48,936 nt of DNA from UBA8752 sp002172485 (GTDB lineage: Bacteria; Bacteroidota; Bacteroidia; Flavobacteriales_D; Sanyastnellaceae): contig JBELJZ010000019.1 in the NCBI GenBank assembly GCA_042089915.1, positions 1-48,936 on the forward strand. Direction: 5' to 3'. The notes under the pieces are model-generated. The model saw only the letters and a program-made list of their open reading frames with translations, was not told where the DNA came from and did not search any database. Made by a program: the position numbers and the translations under genes. Each line of letters begins with the position of its first letter. Within the stretch, counting starts at the first letter, position 1. Positions 1 through 7,768 of this stretch are shown piece by piece.

Positions 1-317
1 AACGCCGCACTGTCCGACCTGCGGTGAACCACCACAGTCCTTCCGGCAGGCCGCCGGGGACCCGCCTCCAAGCCCCGTTCGTGGCCATTCCAAGCCAACC
101 GCATCCCCGCCAAGGACAGGGAGTCTGGAGGTGCCCCCAACAAGTGCAACGCCACGAATTCCGCATCGGGCGCCCCCAATGAAGGTGTAGGGTCAGGGTG
201 CACCGCGCTGATGACCCACCCCATGGACGCGGTGCGCTGACCCCACAATTCGAGACAACATCCCGTCCACAACAAGACCCCCATTGCGACCTGCAATCCT
301 GCGCCAATCCTTGACAT
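1..317 (-). CDS. Secreted protein, N-terminal fragment; possible lamin-tail domain
   Basis: An open frame with no stop runs from ATG at 317 off the left window edge, giving about 105 residues; a second in-frame ATG lies at 284. The N-terminus looks like a signal peptide: one Arg near the start, a hydrophobic stretch including VAMGVLLW, and a possible cleavage site after LWGQ. The following part (HPDPTPSLGAPDAEFVAL, then SLAGMRLAW) resembles the start of lamin-tail domains in secreted Bacteroidota proteins, where an Asp-Pro-x-Pro and a Glu-Phe/Tyr-Val/Ile-Glu-Leu strand precede LxGWxL. This is pattern recognition only, and the rest of the protein is missing. It is divergent from asd, and its start codon sits beside the TTG of the asd promoter. 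Confidence 0.55.
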   Translation of the reverse strand, partial: MSRIGAGLQVAMGVLLWTGCCLELWGQRTASMGWVISAVHPDPTPSLGAPDAEFVALHLLGAPPDSLSLAGMRLAWNGHERGLEAGPRRPAGRTVVVHRRSDSAA

Positions 318-338
318 CCGGGCAACCTCGTACCTTTG
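311..338 (+). promoter_or_regulatory. Bacteroidota-type promoter for asd
   Basis: TTG at 311-313, 17 nt, then TACCTTTG at 331-338. This matches the consensus TTG-N17-23-TAnnTTTG exactly and is the best full promoter in the window. Transcription should start near 343-346. It overlaps the 5' end of the divergent secreted-protein gene. Confidence 0.75.
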
Positions 339-396
339 TAGCAGGTGAACACCACCGTTGGTGAATGCCTCGCACACTCCCACAAACCCATTCTCC

Positions 397-1413
397 ATGG
401 CTTCCCCCGCACACGGACGTACCCTCGCAGTGGTTGGCGCCACCGGCCTGGTTGGTCAAGCGATGCTTCGCGGCCTCGCCACCCGCAAATTCCCGGTCAA
501 AACGCTGCTGCCCGTGGCCAGCGCCCGATCCAAAGGGAAAACTGTGGAATTCAAAGGACAGGATGTGCCCGTCTTGACCATGGAAGAGGCCTTGGAACGG
601 AAGCCAGACTTGGCCCTGTTCAGTGCAGGCGGAGACGTCAGCCGCCAATGGGCCAAGGCCTTCACCGACATCGGAGCGACCGTCATCGACAACAGTTCCG
701 CTTGGCGCATGCACAGCGAAGTGCCGCTGGTGGTGCCGGAGGTCAATGCGGACAGCATTGAAAACCACCACAAGCTCATTGCCAACCCCAACTGCTCCAC
801 CATCCAATTGGTGATGGCATTGAAACCGCTCCACGACCGGTTCCTCATCCGCCGGGCCATTGTGAGCACCTACCAAAGTGTGACCGGAACAGGACAAGCC
901 GGCATTGACCAGCTCAATCAAGAGCGCGAGGGCGCCGAAGCCAACCGCATTTACCCCCATCCCATCGACCGGAATTGCCTGCCGCACTGCGATGTTTTCT
1001 TGGAGAACGACTTCACCAAGGAGGAGATGAAACTCCACCACGAAACCAAGAAAATCCTCGGAGATGCTGAGGTCGAAGTCAGTGCCACAGCGGTCCGGGT
1101 TCCCGTGGTCGGCGGACACAGCGAAAGCGTGTACCTCGAGATGGAGCGGCCATTCAGCGTGCCCGACGTGCGCGGCGCACTGCAACTCATGCCGGGCTTG
1201 ATCATCCAAGACGACCCGATGGCCAATGTCTACCCCATGCCGGTCAAGGCTGCGGACAAGGATGAGGTCTTTGTCGGCCGCATTCGGCGCGACCTCTCCT
1301 ACGAGCAGGGGTTGCACCTCTGGATTGTCTCGGACAACCTCCGGAAGGGCGCTGCGACCAATGCCATCCAGATTGCCGAATTTCTCCAGCGCTCCGGCCG
1401 GTTCCGCAAATGA
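397..1413 (+). CDS. asd: Aspartate-semialdehyde dehydrogenase
   Basis: It reduces aspartyl-4-phosphate to aspartate semialdehyde with NADPH, the branch point to lysine/diaminopimelate, threonine and methionine. With ATG 397 the protein has 338 aa, typical of the family; TTG 358 and GTG 361 are in-frame alternatives. The dinucleotide-binding loop GATGLVGQA starts at residue 14. The catalytic Cys is C133 in NPNCSTIQ, and the acid/base His is H241 in GGHSESV. The C-terminal segment (LRKGAATNAIQIAE) is also family-typical. The stop overlaps the next start in an ATGA, so the two genes are translationally coupled. Identification is secure; only the start is uncertain. Confidence 0.95.
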   Translation: MASPAHGRTLAVVGATGLVGQAMLRGLATRKFPVKTLLPVASARSKGKTVEFKGQDVPVLTMEEALERKPDLALFSAGGDVSRQWAKAFTDIGATVIDNSSAWRMHSEVPLVVPEVNADSIENHHKLIANPNCSTIQLVMALKPLHDRFLIRRAIVSTYQSVTGTGQAGIDQLNQEREGAEANRIYPHPIDRNCLPHCDVFLENDFTKEEMKLHHETKKILGDAEVEVSATAVRVPVVGGHSESVYLEMERPFSVPDVRGALQLMPGLIIQDDPMANVYPMPVKAADKDEVFVGRIRRDLSYEQGLHLWIVSDNLRKGAATNAIQIAEFLQRSGRFRK

Positions 1414-2168
1414 GCCTGAAGCCCTGCGTTCTCCTCGCGCTCACTTGGGGCAGTCACCTGGCGGCCTGCGCTCAGGAGAATCCGTGCATGCTGTTGCCTG
1501 ATCCGGGGCCCTGTGAAGCGGCGATTCCGGCTTGGTATTTCGACCAGGATTTCCAGACGTGCACCGTTTTCAGTTGGGGCGGATGCGGCGGCGTGGTGCC
1601 GTTCGAAACGCTGGAAGAATGTGAAGCCGCTGCCTGCGGCGAAGGAAGCGGCGGACTCACCGGACTCTGCGATTCCATTGCAGTGACACCCCTGGTCGTG
1701 GGCGATGCCAACCTGGGCCACCTCGAAGTGGAGGTGGAAGCCTTCTACGAGACCGACTACTGGTTTGGCTATGCGGGTTTCGCGCTGTTTGACGATGCCG
1801 GTACGCTGGTCGCCGCTGAAAATGTGGCCACTGCGCCCAATGCGTTTGGATTTGACGGCCAATTGGGGGCCCACCCGCGTTACCTCGACTACCAGCCGGG
1901 CGTCGACCTCAGCACTTGGGCATCGCCCTTTTCATTGGAGCTGCGCCTGTACGAAGGTTGGATGGCCGGATTGCCCACGGAACGCTGTGCTTGGACCTGG
2001 ACGGATTTCGCCACGCCTGCTGACGTGGAGCGCATCCCAGAGGACCGCGAAGAGCGTGGCACGCCGGAATGGTTGGACCTCCTGGGCCGACCGACGTCGC
2101 CCACACCAGGCCGCTGGCTCTTGCGCAAGGAAGGCCGCTCGGTGACCCGGGTGATGATCAGCGAATGA
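1410..2168 (+). CDS. Lipoprotein with an N-terminal Kunitz (BPTI-type) domain
   Basis: This 252 aa protein begins with a lipoprotein signal (lipobox LAAC, lipidated Cys20). Residues 26-76 carry six Cys spaced C-x8-C-x15-C-x7-C-x11-C-x4-C, the Kunitz/BPTI pattern with the fifth Cys shifted by one. Family-typical WYFD, FSWGGCGG and a Phe before LEEC are present. By BPTI numbering the P1 residue after the second Cys is Glu36, so any inhibition would target acidic-specific proteases rather than trypsin. Residues about 85-190 look like a beta-rich domain I cannot name. It overlaps asd by 4 nt (ATGA), although a functional link is not obvious. Its 3' end overlaps convergent metG by 11 nt. Confidence 0.75.
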   Translation: MSLKPCVLLALTWGSHLAACAQENPCMLLPDPGPCEAAIPAWYFDQDFQTCTVFSWGGCGGVVPFETLEECEAAACGEGSGGLTGLCDSIAVTPLVVGDANLGHLEVEVEAFYETDYWFGYAGFALFDDAGTLVAAENVATAPNAFGFDGQLGAHPRYLDYQPGVDLSTWASPFSLELRLYEGWMAGLPTERCAWTWTDFATPADVERIPEDREERGTPEWLDLLGRPTSPTPGRWLLRKEGRSVTRVMISE

Positions 2169-4227
2169 TGTCGCCGGGTTCGGCACCCTCTTCGGGGGTG
2201 ACGAAGCGAAGTCCCCCGTCCTCGGTGGAGGCCATCAACACCATGCCCTGAGAGACCACGCCGCGGATCTTGCGCGGCGCCAGGTTGGCCAGCAGGGTGA
2301 CGCGCCGTCCCACCACGTCCTCCGGTGCAAAGTGTTCTGCGATGCCACTGACCACCGTCCGCTCATCGTATCCGGTGCGGACGGTGAGTTGAAGCAGCTT
2401 GTCTGCGCCCTTCACCTTTTCCGCCGCGACCACCTCCGCCACGCGGAGGTCCATGGCCTGAAAATCATCGAATGACGTGCCAGGCTTCTCCGGCTCCACG
2501 TCGCGCAGGCCGAGTTCGGCTGCGTCCGGACCCAATTTTTCGCGCTGTGCCGCCACTTGCTCATCCGTCACCTTGTCAAACAAGATGGGCAATGTGCCGA
2601 GCGGCTGTCCAGTGGGGACCAGATCTCCGCCCGCCGCATCCCATGGCAACGCGGAGGTTCCCAGCGCGGCAGACAGCTTTTCTGACGTCCTCGGCAAGAA
2701 GGGCGCGAGGACAATGGCCGCATTCGCCGTCACCTGCAAAGCGAGGTTGAGAATGTCTGCCGTGCGTTGCGCATCGCTCTTGATGACCTTCCAAGGCTCT
2801 TCCTCCGTCAGATACTTGTTGCCGGCACGCACAAGGCCCATGGCATGCTGCAGGGCGTCCCGGAAGCGGTAACGCTCGATGGATTCGCCCACTGCGGCAG
2901 GGGTCCGGCCCATCAGATCGCGCAATGCCTGATCAGTCTCCGTCCACGACCCGCTCGCCTCGGGCACCTTGCCATTGAAGTATTTGCCGGTCAGCACCAA
3001 CACCCGGTTCACGAAGTTTCCGAGAACGTCGGCCAATTCGTTGTTGACCCGGGCTTGAAAGTCTTCCCACGTGAATTCGGCGTCCTTCTGTTCGGGCATG
3101 ATGGACGCCAGGACGTAGCGCATCTCGTCGCTGCGGTCGGGGAAGTCATCGATGTACTCCTTCGCCCAGACTGCCCAGTTGCGCGAGGTGGAGATCTTGT
3201 CGCCTTCGAGGTTCATGAATTCGTTGGCCGGCACATTGTGGGGCAACAGATATCCGCCATGCTCCTGGAGCAGGATGGGGAAGATGATGCAATGGAAGAC
3301 AATGTTGTCCTTGCCGATGAAGTGGACCAACTGGGTGTCCTTGTCTTTCCAATAAGGCTCCCAGTCCGTTCCGTTCTGCTCCGCCCAATTCTTTGTAGCG
3401 GTGATGTAGCCCAGCGGCGCGTCGAGCCAAACGTAGAGGACCTTGCCGGCCGCCCCTTCCACCGGAACTGGCACGCCCCAGTCCAAGTCGCGTGTCATGG
3501 CCCGGCTCTGCAGCCCGCCGTCAACCCAACTCTTGCACTGTCCCAGCACATGAGCTTTCCACGCCTGGGGGTCGTGGTGGGCATGGCCATCCAACTCGCC
3601 TTGCTCCAGGTAGGTCCGGAGCCAATCCTCGTGGCGGTCCATCGGCAAGTACCACAGGGTGGTGTCCTTCCATTCCGGCGTGGCCCCGCTGAGGGTGCTT
3701 TGGGGGTCGATCAATTCCTCGGGTGACAACGCCGACCCACACTTTTCACATTGGTCACCGAAAGCACCATCGTGCTGGCATTTCGGGCACGTCCCCTGCA
3801 CATACCGGTCCGCGAGAAATTGATTCTCCACCGGATCGAAAAATTGCTTCCGGGTCTCCTCCGTGAACGCGCCCTTCTCGAGCAGCGTCAAGAAAAATTC
3901 CTGTGCAAACGCATGATGCTGTGGGCTGGAGGTCCGGTCGTAGTGGTCGAAGGCAATGTCCAGTCCGCGGAAGGCCGCTTGCATCTCCTCGTGGTACCTG
4001 TCCACAATGGCACGCGGTGTGGTGCCCTCCTTTCGGGCGCGCAAGGTGATGGCCGCACCATGTTCATCCGAACCGCAGACCCAGACCACATCCCGCTTTC
4101 GGGCGCGGAGGTACCGGACGTACAGATCGGCCGGCAGGTAGGCGCCGGCAATGTGACCAATGTGGATCGGGCCGTTGGCATACGGCAAGGCAGAAGTAAC
4201 CAAGGTGCGCGCGGGGTGCTCGGACAT
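2158..4227 (-). CDS. metG: Methionyl-tRNA synthetase
   Basis: It charges tRNA-Met. I prefer ATG 4227 (689 aa) over the longer frame from 4278, because it directly follows a TAACTTCG box and starts with MSEHPARTL just before the catalytic fold. The HIGH motif is HIGH at residues 22-25. A Cys4 zinc knuckle follows (CPKC...CEKC), and the KMSKS loop reads KISTS from K344. The last 110 or so residues form an EMAP/OB-fold tRNA-binding domain (MDLRVAEVVAAEKVKGADKL). The full two-domain architecture is intact. It is transcribed alone, with kbl divergent upstream and the Kunitz gene convergent downstream. Confidence 0.96.
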   Translation of the reverse strand: MSEHPARTLVTSALPYANGPIHIGHIAGAYLPADLYVRYLRARKRDVVWVCGSDEHGAAITLRARKEGTTPRAIVDRYHEEMQAAFRGLDIAFDHYDRTSSPQHHAFAQEFFLTLLEKGAFTEETRKQFFDPVENQFLADRYVQGTCPKCQHDGAFGDQCEKCGSALSPEELIDPQSTLSGATPEWKDTTLWYLPMDRHEDWLRTYLEQGELDGHAHHDPQAWKAHVLGQCKSWVDGGLQSRAMTRDLDWGVPVPVEGAAGKVLYVWLDAPLGYITATKNWAEQNGTDWEPYWKDKDTQLVHFIGKDNIVFHCIIFPILLQEHGGYLLPHNVPANEFMNLEGDKISTSRNWAVWAKEYIDDFPDRSDEMRYVLASIMPEQKDAEFTWEDFQARVNNELADVLGNFVNRVLVLTGKYFNGKVPEASGSWTETDQALRDLMGRTPAAVGESIERYRFRDALQHAMGLVRAGNKYLTEEEPWKVIKSDAQRTADILNLALQVTANAAIVLAPFLPRTSEKLSAALGTSALPWDAAGGDLVPTGQPLGTLPILFDKVTDEQVAAQREKLGPDAAELGLRDVEPEKPGTSFDDFQAMDLRVAEVVAAEKVKGADKLLQLTVRTGYDERTVVSGIAEHFAPEDVVGRRVTLLANLAPRKIRGVVSQGMVLMASTEDGGLRFVTPEEGAEPGDIIR

Positions 4228-4233
4228 GATGGA

Positions 4234-4241
4234 CGAAGTTA
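4234..4241 (-). promoter_or_regulatory. -7 box TAACTTCG, metG
   Basis: TAACTTCG lies 6 nt before the metG ATG at 4227. A start site about 5-7 nt downstream of the box would make the mRNA leaderless. No clear TTG at -33. Confidence 0.55.
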
Positions 4242-4444
4242 CTCCCCGGCTTCCGGGTGCACTCCCTTTGGGATTCACGATGTTGGGCAGCGGATTTTCA
4301 AATCATGTGTCCACGCATTTTCCTCCTGTCTTTTCTGACGCATTGGCCATCCCCTCATCGTCCGCACCAAATCGGAAAGCGACAAGCGCATCGTTCTCTA
4401 TCGCATTCAAGACTTCGGTGCCCCTAACTGAGCGTGGGGTCGGG

Positions 4445-4452
4445 TATCTTCG
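4445..4452 (+). promoter_or_regulatory. -7 box TATCTTCG, kbl
   Basis: TATCTTCG followed by CCAGC and then ATG 4458. The spacing predicts a leaderless kbl transcript. No TTG at the expected -33 spacing. Confidence 0.55.
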
Positions 4453-4457
4453 CCAGC

Positions 4458-5663
4458 ATGTACGGTTCCATGAAAACCCACCTCGGTGAAACGCTCAGCG
4501 CCATCGAGGCCGACGGCTTGTTCAAGAAAGAACGCGTCATCGTCTCCGTCCAGGATGCGGCGATTCGACTGGACGACGGCAGTGAAGTCCTGAATTTCTG
4601 TGCGAACAACTACTTGGGCCTGTCCTCCCACCCCCGGGTGGTGGAGGCGGCCAAGCGGGCCATTGACGAGCGTGGTTTCGGCGTGAGCTCTGTCCGCTTC
4701 ATCTGCGGAACACAGGACATCCACAAGGAACTCGAGCAGACCATTGCCGACTTCCACGAAACGGAGGACACCATTCTGTACGCCGCCGCCTTTGATGCGA
4801 ATGGCGGGGTGTTCGAACCGCTTCTCACAGCAGAAGACGCGATCATCTCAGATGCGCTGAATCACGCGTCCATCATCGACGGTGTGCGCCTGTGCAAGGC
4901 GGCCCGCTACCGGTATGCCAACAACGACATGGCCGACCTGGAGAAGCAGCTCCAAGCCGCCAACGAGGCCGGTCATCGCTTCAAGATCATCGTTACCGAC
5001 GGGGTCTTCTCCATGGATGGATATGTGGCCCAGATTGACCGCATCTGCGACCTCGCGGACCAGTACGACGCCCTCGTGATGGTCGACGAATGCCACGCCA
5101 CCGGCTTCATCGGAAAGACAGGCCGGGGTTCTGTTGAACTCCGAAACGCGTTGGGCCGCGTGGACATCATCACCGGCACGCTGGGCAAGGCCTTGGGCGG
5201 TGCCATGGGCGGATTCACCACGGGCCGTGCGGAGATCATCGAGATGCTGCGGCAGCGCAGCCGGCCTTACTTGTTCAGCAACTCCCTCGCCCCCAGCATC
5301 GTGGGCGCCAGTTTGGAGGTCTTCCGCATGCTGGATGAGACCACAGAGCTTCGGGACCGCCTAGAGGACAACACGGCCTATTTCAAGGACGGCCTTCGCC
5401 GCATTGGTCTCGATTTCAAGGACGGGGAGAGTGCCATCGTCCCGGTCATGCTGGGCGACGCCAAACTCAGCCAAGTCATGGCGGACGCCTTGCTCAAGGA
5501 GGGCATTTACGTCATTGGATTCTTCTACCCGGTCGTTCCCAAGGACCAAGCCCGCATCCGGGTTCAGCTGAGTGCCGCCCACACCAAGGAGCACCTCGAC
5601 CGCGCCCTCGCCGCGTTCGAAAAAGTGGGCCGCGAACTGGGCGTAGTCGCCACGCCGGCCTGA
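4458..5663 (+). CDS. kbl: Glycine C-acetyltransferase (2-amino-3-ketobutyrate CoA ligase)
   Basis: A PLP enzyme of threonine catabolism that converts 2-amino-3-oxobutyrate plus CoA to glycine plus acetyl-CoA. The open frame extends upstream to 4434, but ATG 4458 (401 aa) fits best: MYG and the following residues align without gaps to the start of E. coli Kbl, and a TATCTTCG box ends 5 nt before it. Motifs include NFCANNYLGL, the Asp of VDECHATGF, and the Schiff-base lysine K244 in TGTLGKALGG, the same number as in E. coli. The next gene begins 5 nt after the stop, so the two probably share a transcript. No threonine dehydrogenase gene is adjacent. Confidence 0.95.
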   Translation: MYGSMKTHLGETLSAIEADGLFKKERVIVSVQDAAIRLDDGSEVLNFCANNYLGLSSHPRVVEAAKRAIDERGFGVSSVRFICGTQDIHKELEQTIADFHETEDTILYAAAFDANGGVFEPLLTAEDAIISDALNHASIIDGVRLCKAARYRYANNDMADLEKQLQAANEAGHRFKIIVTDGVFSMDGYVAQIDRICDLADQYDALVMVDECHATGFIGKTGRGSVELRNALGRVDIITGTLGKALGGAMGGFTTGRAEIIEMLRQRSRPYLFSNSLAPSIVGASLEVFRMLDETTELRDRLEDNTAYFKDGLRRIGLDFKDGESAIVPVMLGDAKLSQVMADALLKEGIYVIGFFYPVVPKDQARIRVQLSAAHTKEHLDRALAAFEKVGRELGVVATPA

Positions 5664-5668
5664 AGCCC

Positions 5669-6667
5669 GTGCGCGTTCTCATCGTCGGACAAGGCCTCGC
5701 GGGCACGCTGGCCAGCCATGCCTGTCTGCAACGAGGCTGGGACGTGCACGTCGTGGATTCTGGTGAACACTGTGCGTCCTCCGTGGCCGCTGGCATGTAC
5801 AACCCCATGTCCTTCCGGCGCATAGTCGAAGTCTGGGATGCCCGGCTGCACTTGGACGCCATGCTGGCCACCTACGCCGACTTTGAGTCCATTCTACATG
5901 ACACCTTTCTCCATCCGCTCCCCATTCAGAAACGCATTCCCAACCAAGAGTATGCAGCCCTCTGGAACTCCAAATGCGACCAGATTCCGTGGATCGAACC
6001 TGTATCCAAGCTGACCACCGGCGCACAAATCGGGCCCGTGAAAGGTGGGGGATGGGTGAATTTGCCCAAACTCTTGGTCTCTTGGCGCCAGCATCTGACT
6101 GCGCTCGGCCGATTCAGCCGGCAGAAGTGGACCCCCGCTGACAACGACGCGAACTGGGACGCTGTGGTCCACTGTCGCGGCGTCCATGAGCGCTTTTCTC
6201 CGCAGCTAGAGACCCTTGACATCCGCGCCAATCGAGGGGAAATCCTGACCATTGGGACGAAGGGCCACACCATCGCCGATGACCTCATTGACAACTTCGG
6301 AAAGTGGACCCTGCCCATGGCGCCTGGACAGTGGCGGCTCGGCGCGAGCTATGAATGGAACCGCACCGACCTCGACCCCACCGCCGAGACACGCGCCTTC
6401 CTGCTCGAACGCCTCCAGCAGGCCCACACCACCGACGTTCGCGTTGACGTGACAGCCCATGATGCCGGGCTCCGGCCCGTATCCAAGGACAGACGTCCCG
6501 CGGTGGGTCCGAGACCGAGTCGGGATGGGCATTTCGTGTTCAATGGCCTTGGCACACGCGGCGTCCTCATCGGTCCACGGTGGGCCCAACACCTCGCCGA
6601 CGGGATGGCTGGTGTGAACCACTGGGACCCCCAAGTCGACCCCGCCCGCTTGCAGATGACCGATTGA
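5669..6667 (+). CDS. FAD-dependent oxidoreductase, DAO / glycine-oxidase type
   Basis: 332 aa from GTG 5669. The N-terminal Rossmann motif VLIVGQGLAGTLASHACLQRG binds the FAD ADP moiety, and a C-terminal LRPVSKDRRPAVGP...FNGLGTRG is typical of DAO-fold enzymes such as glycine oxidase (ThiO) and the oxidase half of MnmC. Oxidation of a secondary or primary amine of an amino acid is likely, but the substrate cannot be read from sequence. It starts 5 nt after kbl, which makes glycine, the product of Kbl, an attractive but unproven substrate. No signal peptide; cytoplasmic. Confidence 0.8.
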   Translation: MRVLIVGQGLAGTLASHACLQRGWDVHVVDSGEHCASSVAAGMYNPMSFRRIVEVWDARLHLDAMLATYADFESILHDTFLHPLPIQKRIPNQEYAALWNSKCDQIPWIEPVSKLTTGAQIGPVKGGGWVNLPKLLVSWRQHLTALGRFSRQKWTPADNDANWDAVVHCRGVHERFSPQLETLDIRANRGEILTIGTKGHTIADDLIDNFGKWTLPMAPGQWRLGASYEWNRTDLDPTAETRAFLLERLQQAHTTDVRVDVTAHDAGLRPVSKDRRPAVGPRPSRDGHFVFNGLGTRGVLIGPRWAQHLADGMAGVNHWDPQVDPARLQMTD

Positions 6668-6680
6668 TTTCATTTTTTCG
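6650..6680 (+). promoter_or_regulatory. Possible promoter of the GbsR-type regulator
   Basis: TTG at 6650-6652, 20 nt, then TTTTTTCG at 6673-6680, which resembles TAnnTTCG with one mismatch and lies 8 nt before ATG 6689. The TTG lies inside the end of the preceding gene. Confidence 0.35.
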
Positions 6681-6688
6681 TGAAATTA

Positions 6689-7171
6689 ATGGCGCAACCT
6701 GACACAGCTCCAACTCACTCGGAAAGCGCGGCTGCACAGCTTTTCATGGAAAAATGGCCTGCCATCTTGAAGAGTTGGGGGCTCTCGAAAACCGCTGGCC
6801 GCATTCACGCCTATCTCCTGGCTGAAGGAACCACCCGCAGCCAAGACCAGATCATGGAGGCCCTGGACATCAGCCGCGGGGGGACCAGCACACAGCTCTC
6901 TATTCTGGAAAACGCCGGGTTGGTCAACCGATTGCGCATTCTGGGCCACCGAAACGACCAATTTCGGGCGGTCAGTGACCCCATCACCTTGTTCAGCGCC
7001 CTACAATTGCGCCATTTCCAACAGACACTGCGACCTTTACAAGACATGGGGCTCAGCCTGGGTGCGATCGCCAGCCAGCAAGACCTCGCTTGGCTCGACC
7101 CCATTCAAGGTCTGGGACAACACCTTGAAACTCAACTCACCATTACAGAATACCTGATTGAATCCCAATGA
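6689..7171 (+). CDS. GbsR/MarR-family winged-helix transcriptional regulator
   Basis: 160 aa from ATG 6689; GTG 6680 is an in-frame alternative. Residues about 20-90 form a winged helix: an ILKSWGLSKTAGRIHAYLL helix, a recognition helix in ALDISRGGTSTQLSILENAGLV, and a wing RLRILGHRNDQFRA. The helix-turn-helix with SRGGTS is typical of the GbsR/MarR-like proteins common in Bacteroidota. The C-terminal half is helical and may mediate dimerisation or ligand sensing. It lies downstream of kbl and the FAD oxidoreductase (21 nt after the latter) and upstream of ferritin, so it could regulate either side. The flanking DNA is clearly richer in A+T than the rest of the window. Target and ligand are unknown. 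Confidence 0.75.
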   Translation: MAQPDTAPTHSESAAAQLFMEKWPAILKSWGLSKTAGRIHAYLLAEGTTRSQDQIMEALDISRGGTSTQLSILENAGLVNRLRILGHRNDQFRAVSDPITLFSALQLRHFQQTLRPLQDMGLSLGAIASQQDLAWLDPIQGLGQHLETQLTITEYLIESQ

Positions 7172-7205
7172 TTTATGATGTCATCAATCGCCTGTTTTGT
7201 TTCAG

Positions 7206-7214
7206 TAAAATTTG
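7206..7214 (+). promoter_or_regulatory. -7-like box TAAAATTTG, ferritin
   Basis: TAAAATTTG (TA, three bases, TTTG) ends 6 nt before ATG 7221, the same spacing as the other boxes in this window. It sits in an A+T-rich gap of about 50 nt. Confidence 0.4.
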
Positions 7215-7220
7215 AAATAC

Positions 7221-7727
7221 ATGCTTGACAAGCAAATTGAAGCGGCGCTCAATGCCCAAATTGAAATGGAGGCCCAGTCCTCCCATTTTTACCTCGCCAT
7301 GGCTACTTGGGCGGAAACCAACGGCCTCAATGGCACCTCCGCATTCCTTTACCGTCACAGTGATGAGGAACGCGAGCACATGCTGAAATTGGTCCACTTC
7401 GTGAACGAACGTGGTGGAACGGCTCGCATTCCTGCGCTGAGCGCCCCAGCGGCAGAATTTGACGGTCTCAAGGGCATCTTCACCAAGCTGCTCGAACATG
7501 AAACGAAAGTGACGGCCAGCATCAATGAAGTGGTGGACCTGTGCCTTTCAAGGAAGGATTACACCACCCACAACTTCATGCAGTGGTACGTCGCGGAGCA
7601 AATCGAAGAAGAAGCGCTGGCCCGCACCATCATGGACAAACTGGCGATGATCGGTTCCGATTCTGCAGGCCTGTATCTCTTCGATCGGGACTTGGAAATG
7701 CTCGAACCTGCAGAAGACGGGAAATAA
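7221..7727 (+). CDS. ftnA: Non-heme ferritin
   Basis: 168 aa from ATG 7221. It forms the 24-mer iron-storage cage and oxidises Fe2+ at a di-iron centre. Ferroxidase-type residues are visible: E in QIEMEAQSSHFYLAMATWAE, the EExxH of SDEEREHM, and the QIEEE stretch of helix 4 after NFMQWYVAE. Length and the C-terminal GLYLFDRDLE match bacterial FtnA rather than the heme-binding bacterioferritin type. A GbsR-type regulator lies upstream and a YfiR-like gene starts 41 nt downstream, so it may have its own transcript or lead the following cluster. Iron-dependent control is not visible; I see no Fur box. Confidence 0.93.
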   Translation: MLDKQIEAALNAQIEMEAQSSHFYLAMATWAETNGLNGTSAFLYRHSDEEREHMLKLVHFVNERGGTARIPALSAPAAEFDGLKGIFTKLLEHETKVTASINEVVDLCLSRKDYTTHNFMQWYVAEQIEEEALARTIMDKLAMIGSDSAGLYLFDRDLEMLEPAEDGK

Positions 7728-7768
7728 GACCGCACCCAACGTGTAATTTTCGGGTCAACGCCCACACC

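Noticed and set aside
193..1317. 374-codon minus-strand frame over asd
   Set aside because: Antisense shadow of a clear enzyme gene; composition without family motifs. High-GC third positions leave long open frames on the opposite strand.
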